Shown piece after piece: positions 61,920 to 64,000 of a DNA stretch of 64,000 bases (its first letter is position 1; every line of letters starts with the position of its first letter). The stretch covers positions 434,001 through 498,000 of the forward strand of contig NZ_CP034660.1 of assembly GCF_003971255.1 (NCBI RefSeq). The letters run 5' to 3'. The translations under genes were made by a program, and so were the position numbers. This DNA comes from Colwellia sp. Arc7-635. Its GTDB lineage: Bacteria; Pseudomonadota; Gammaproteobacteria; Enterobacterales; Alteromonadaceae. The notes under the pieces are model-generated. The model made no database searches. It saw only the letters and a program-made list of their open reading frames with translations, and was not told the origin of the DNA.

Positions 61920-64000
61920 TTACTTATTATTGATAATAAAAATATGATCCTTGCTGAGTTTTCTATTCTTACTTTGCCAAGCTGCTCCACATGCAATTAA
62001 GAACAAAATACCCGCTAAGCTATAATAGATAAAGTCGTTCGGCTCTACGGTTTGTGCACTTTGTTTATCAAGTTTTTGGCCTTCAACTTGCTGTTCTGGT
62101 TTAGTTTCTGATGAAGAGTCATCTTTTTTCTCTACATTTTTTGCGGCAAGTTGTTGGTTGTTCTTTGCTTGCAGGGCTTTTGTGCTAGCGGCCATAGCTT
62201 CTAGAGTTTTTGCAGCCAGTGGCGCTAAACCAAAACCTTCGGCTAGTTCATTTACATGCGCTTTTACCGCGTCATTTAAAATCACTAAATCATTGTTATT
62301 AACCACGGCAACGTATTGTTCAACAAGTTGCTTCAAACGCTCAGGGTCTGCTTGCCAATAGTATTTACGCTCTGCTTCGAGCATACGTTCCATCATACGG
62401 GCGAAGGCGGCAGGGTTAATATCTTTAAACCATTCGTTGAGCTTCAGGTCGAGTTTGTCATTAACATAAATGTCTAGGTATTCATCCCATTGATCGTTTC
62501 TGATCAGGTTAGGATCAACAACTTGCCAGCCAAAAAAGTTATCCATTTTTGAGGCTAATGACACGGCACCCGAATAACCTTCTTTTTGTAGCTCTTTTAT
62601 CCAGCGAGGATGAAACATGCGAGTACGTAATTCTTTGGCAAGAAATAAACCGGCATCTTCGGCTTTGGCATTTTTAGCGTCACGTAAGTTGGCTATTACC
62701 ATGTCAGGACTTTTACCATCAATGTTACGTACCGCTAAACTGAGTGCGCCAAAGTATTCAAACGGGTCATCAGTACTTAGCATACCAAATAAATTTGAAG
62801 AACGAGCGAACATGGCAATGTCAGTGCCTGATAATTGTTTGGCGTAAAGTTGTACTTCTTTACCGTCAGCATTTGCCGCTTTTTGTCCCCAGCGGCTATT
62901 GTCAGCACCGAAGAAGTAGCCCATTTTACCTAAATAGTTATCAGATATTTTTTTATCATCTTCCCAGGTATCACTGGCCCAAGCCGCGTCATCTACACCG
63001 GTACCGTAATCACCTGATTGATTTGAAAAAATTCGAATAGTTGATAAATACTCTGCTTCTTTTTCATCAACACCTTCGGCCAGTAAGTCAGCTTTTACTT
63101 TTTCACTATTTTGCCAAATCGAGTTGTTGTCTTCTTTTAATGCCGCGACCTGATTGACCGCTTTTGCTAGCATTTGCATGACATTAGGAAAAGCATCACG
63201 GTATAAACCTGTGGCTGACACCACGACATCTATACGTGGACGCTTTAATTCGCTGTAAGGAATGATTTCGGTGCCAATAACACGGCCGCTTGCACTCCAT
63301 TTTGGCTTAACACCCATGGCATAAAGTACTTGGGATTCAAGTACGCCGTAGTGACGCATGGTTTCAATTGACCATAACGAGAAGGCCATTTTGTCAGGGT
63401 AACGTTGATGCTTTTGATAGTAATTAGCGATCATTTGTTCTGTCAGTTCTTTGCCTTGCTCGAAAGCTGCTTGGGTTGGAACGCGAGCAGGGTTAAAGCC
63501 AAATAAGTTATAGCCAGTAGCTAAAGATTCGGGGTGGCGTATTGGATCGCCACCTGATTTTACCGGGATATACTTAGCACTCAAGAAGTCGACCATGGCA
63601 TCGAGTTCGTGGATACTTGCCATGCTTTGATAAAGCTTTTGACCTCGTGCAATGTCAGCTTGCAGTTCTGTTGTTAGTTCGGTAATTGGCACCGGGCGTT
63701 CGGCTGATTGATCTGCAGCATCAATGATATAATTTTTAACCGTTAAGTAACCTGATAAACGGCTGACATCATTTTCTTCAACTGTTTCAGAGCGGGTGAT
63801 ATTATCTTTTTCATGCCCTTTTTCATGCCTTTTTTCATGGTAAGTATGGCTATGAGCAACACTTTCGTCACTTTCGTTAGTGCCGTCGCCGTGATGCTCA
63901 CCAATTAAGCTTTCACCGTAGTTATCATGTTCAAACTCACTAGCCCTTGCAGTAAAGTCGTTGCCCAGCATTTGTACTAAGGTTGATATCGTTAAGGCTT
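61920..64000 (-). CDS. CobN/HmuS-like chelatase large subunit, partial
   Basis: The frame is open to the window edge; about 693 C-terminal codons are present of an expected 1,300 or so. CobN/BchH landmarks: NLFGFNPARVPTQAAFEQG, RPRIDVVVSATGLYRDAFPN, EYLSTIRIFSNQSGDYGTGV and KMGYFFG. Two departures from classical CobN: a His/Glu/Asp-rich insertion near the left end of the visible part (HEKRHEKGHEKD) and a C-terminal single membrane helix (FIYYSLAGILFLIACGAAW). Cobaltochelatase is the default call; the membrane anchor also fits the HmuS heme-dechelatase branch. No cobS/cobT in view. Confidence 0.85.
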   Translation of the reverse strand, partial: ALTISTLVQMLGNDFTARASEFEHDNYGESLIGEHHGDGTNESDESVAHSHTYHEKRHEKGHEKDNITRSETVEENDVSRLSGYLTVKNYIIDAADQSAERPVPITELTTELQADIARGQKLYQSMASIHELDAMVDFLSAKYIPVKSGGDPIRHPESLATGYNLFGFNPARVPTQAAFEQGKELTEQMIANYYQKHQRYPDKMAFSLWSIETMRHYGVLESQVLYAMGVKPKWSASGRVIGTEIIPYSELKRPRIDVVVSATGLYRDAFPNVMQMLAKAVNQVAALKEDNNSIWQNSEKVKADLLAEGVDEKEAEYLSTIRIFSNQSGDYGTGVDDAAWASDTWEDDKKISDNYLGKMGYFFGADNSRWGQKAANADGKEVQLYAKQLSGTDIAMFARSSNLFGMLSTDDPFEYFGALSLAVRNIDGKSPDMVIANLRDAKNAKAEDAGLFLAKELRTRMFHPRWIKELQKEGYSGAVSLASKMDNFFGWQVVDPNLIRNDQWDEYLDIYVNDKLDLKLNEWFKDINPAAFARMMERMLEAERKYYWQADPERLKQLVEQYVAVVNNNDLVILNDAVKAHVNELAEGFGLAPLAAKTLEAMAASTKALQAKNNQQLAAKNVEKKDDSSSETKPEQQVEGQKLDKQSAQTVEPNDFIYYSLAGILFLIACGAAWQSKNRKLSKDHIFIINNK
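63806..63840. repeat. 12-bp tandem repeat coding the His-rich insertion
   Basis: CTTTTTCATGCC occurs twice in tandem plus a third near-copy; on the minus strand it codes HEK-rich repeats in the cobN-like protein. Confidence 0.85.

Overview
The window is AT-rich chromosomal DNA of a marine gammaproteobacterium of the Alteromonadales, most likely close to Colwellia or Thalassotalea. That placement is inferred from gene content: metJ/metBL, feoAB, ccoG, a TorF-like porin, DUF3081 and Trp-rich small proteins beside a photolyase cluster, and MITE-like repeats of the kind seen in these genera. No rRNA, tRNA or CRISPR was seen.

Layout: 0-6 kb holds a short malic enzyme, a GNAT, a PAS/AAA+/Fis sigma54 activator and ccoG with a -24/-12 promoter, a VOC protein and a small secreted protein. 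6-11 kb is the methionine region: metJ divergent from metB-metL with tandem Met boxes, next to a 317-bp MITE. 11-16 kb has a porin, an LRR lipoprotein, rpe and trpS. 16-21 kb has an FHA membrane protein translationally coupled to a secreted trypsin-like protease, then Fur-boxed feoAB. 21-26 kb is housekeeping plus two small operons (HAD-CIA30; flavin reductase-DCC-SDR). 26-29 kb pairs an anchored substrate-binding protein with a diguanylate cyclase. 29-34 kb is a four-gene glucosylglycerate operon. 34.8-41.7 kb is an array of integron gene cassettes with attC sites and no integrase in view, interrupted by an IS1111-type element sitting exactly at an attC core. 41.7-43.2 kb is a LysR/VOC divergent pair. 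43.3-56.3 kb is a light/singlet-oxygen response block: small ORFs, DUF3429, DUF2878-CHI-like-DUF3833, a LON-domain protein and a nine-gene ECF sigma-ChrR-photolyase-lipid modification operon. 56.4-61.5 kb is an operon for a coiled-coil protein, a roadblock-like/OmpA protein, a Ras-like GTPase and a GGDEF-EAL protein. The window ends inside a cobN-like gene.

The strongest non-obvious signals are these. (1) One promoter pattern, TGATC(N)-N16-CGTA(W)(W)A, stands before every transcription unit of the 43-56 kb block and also before two operons more than 20 kb away, which defines an ECF sigma regulon from sequence alone. (2) The non-coding end of the IS1111 element carries a structured stretch with a GGCGTTAG match to the attC core into which it inserted, as expected of a bridge/seekRNA guide. 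(3) A Ras-like GTPase is encoded in one operon with a membrane-spanning roadblock-like/OmpA protein, a coiled-coil partner sharing its N-terminal motif and a c-di-GMP enzyme; I know of no established function for this set. (4) The glucosylglycerate operon encodes synthesis, phosphorolysis and glycerate re-phosphorylation together, a closed cycle.
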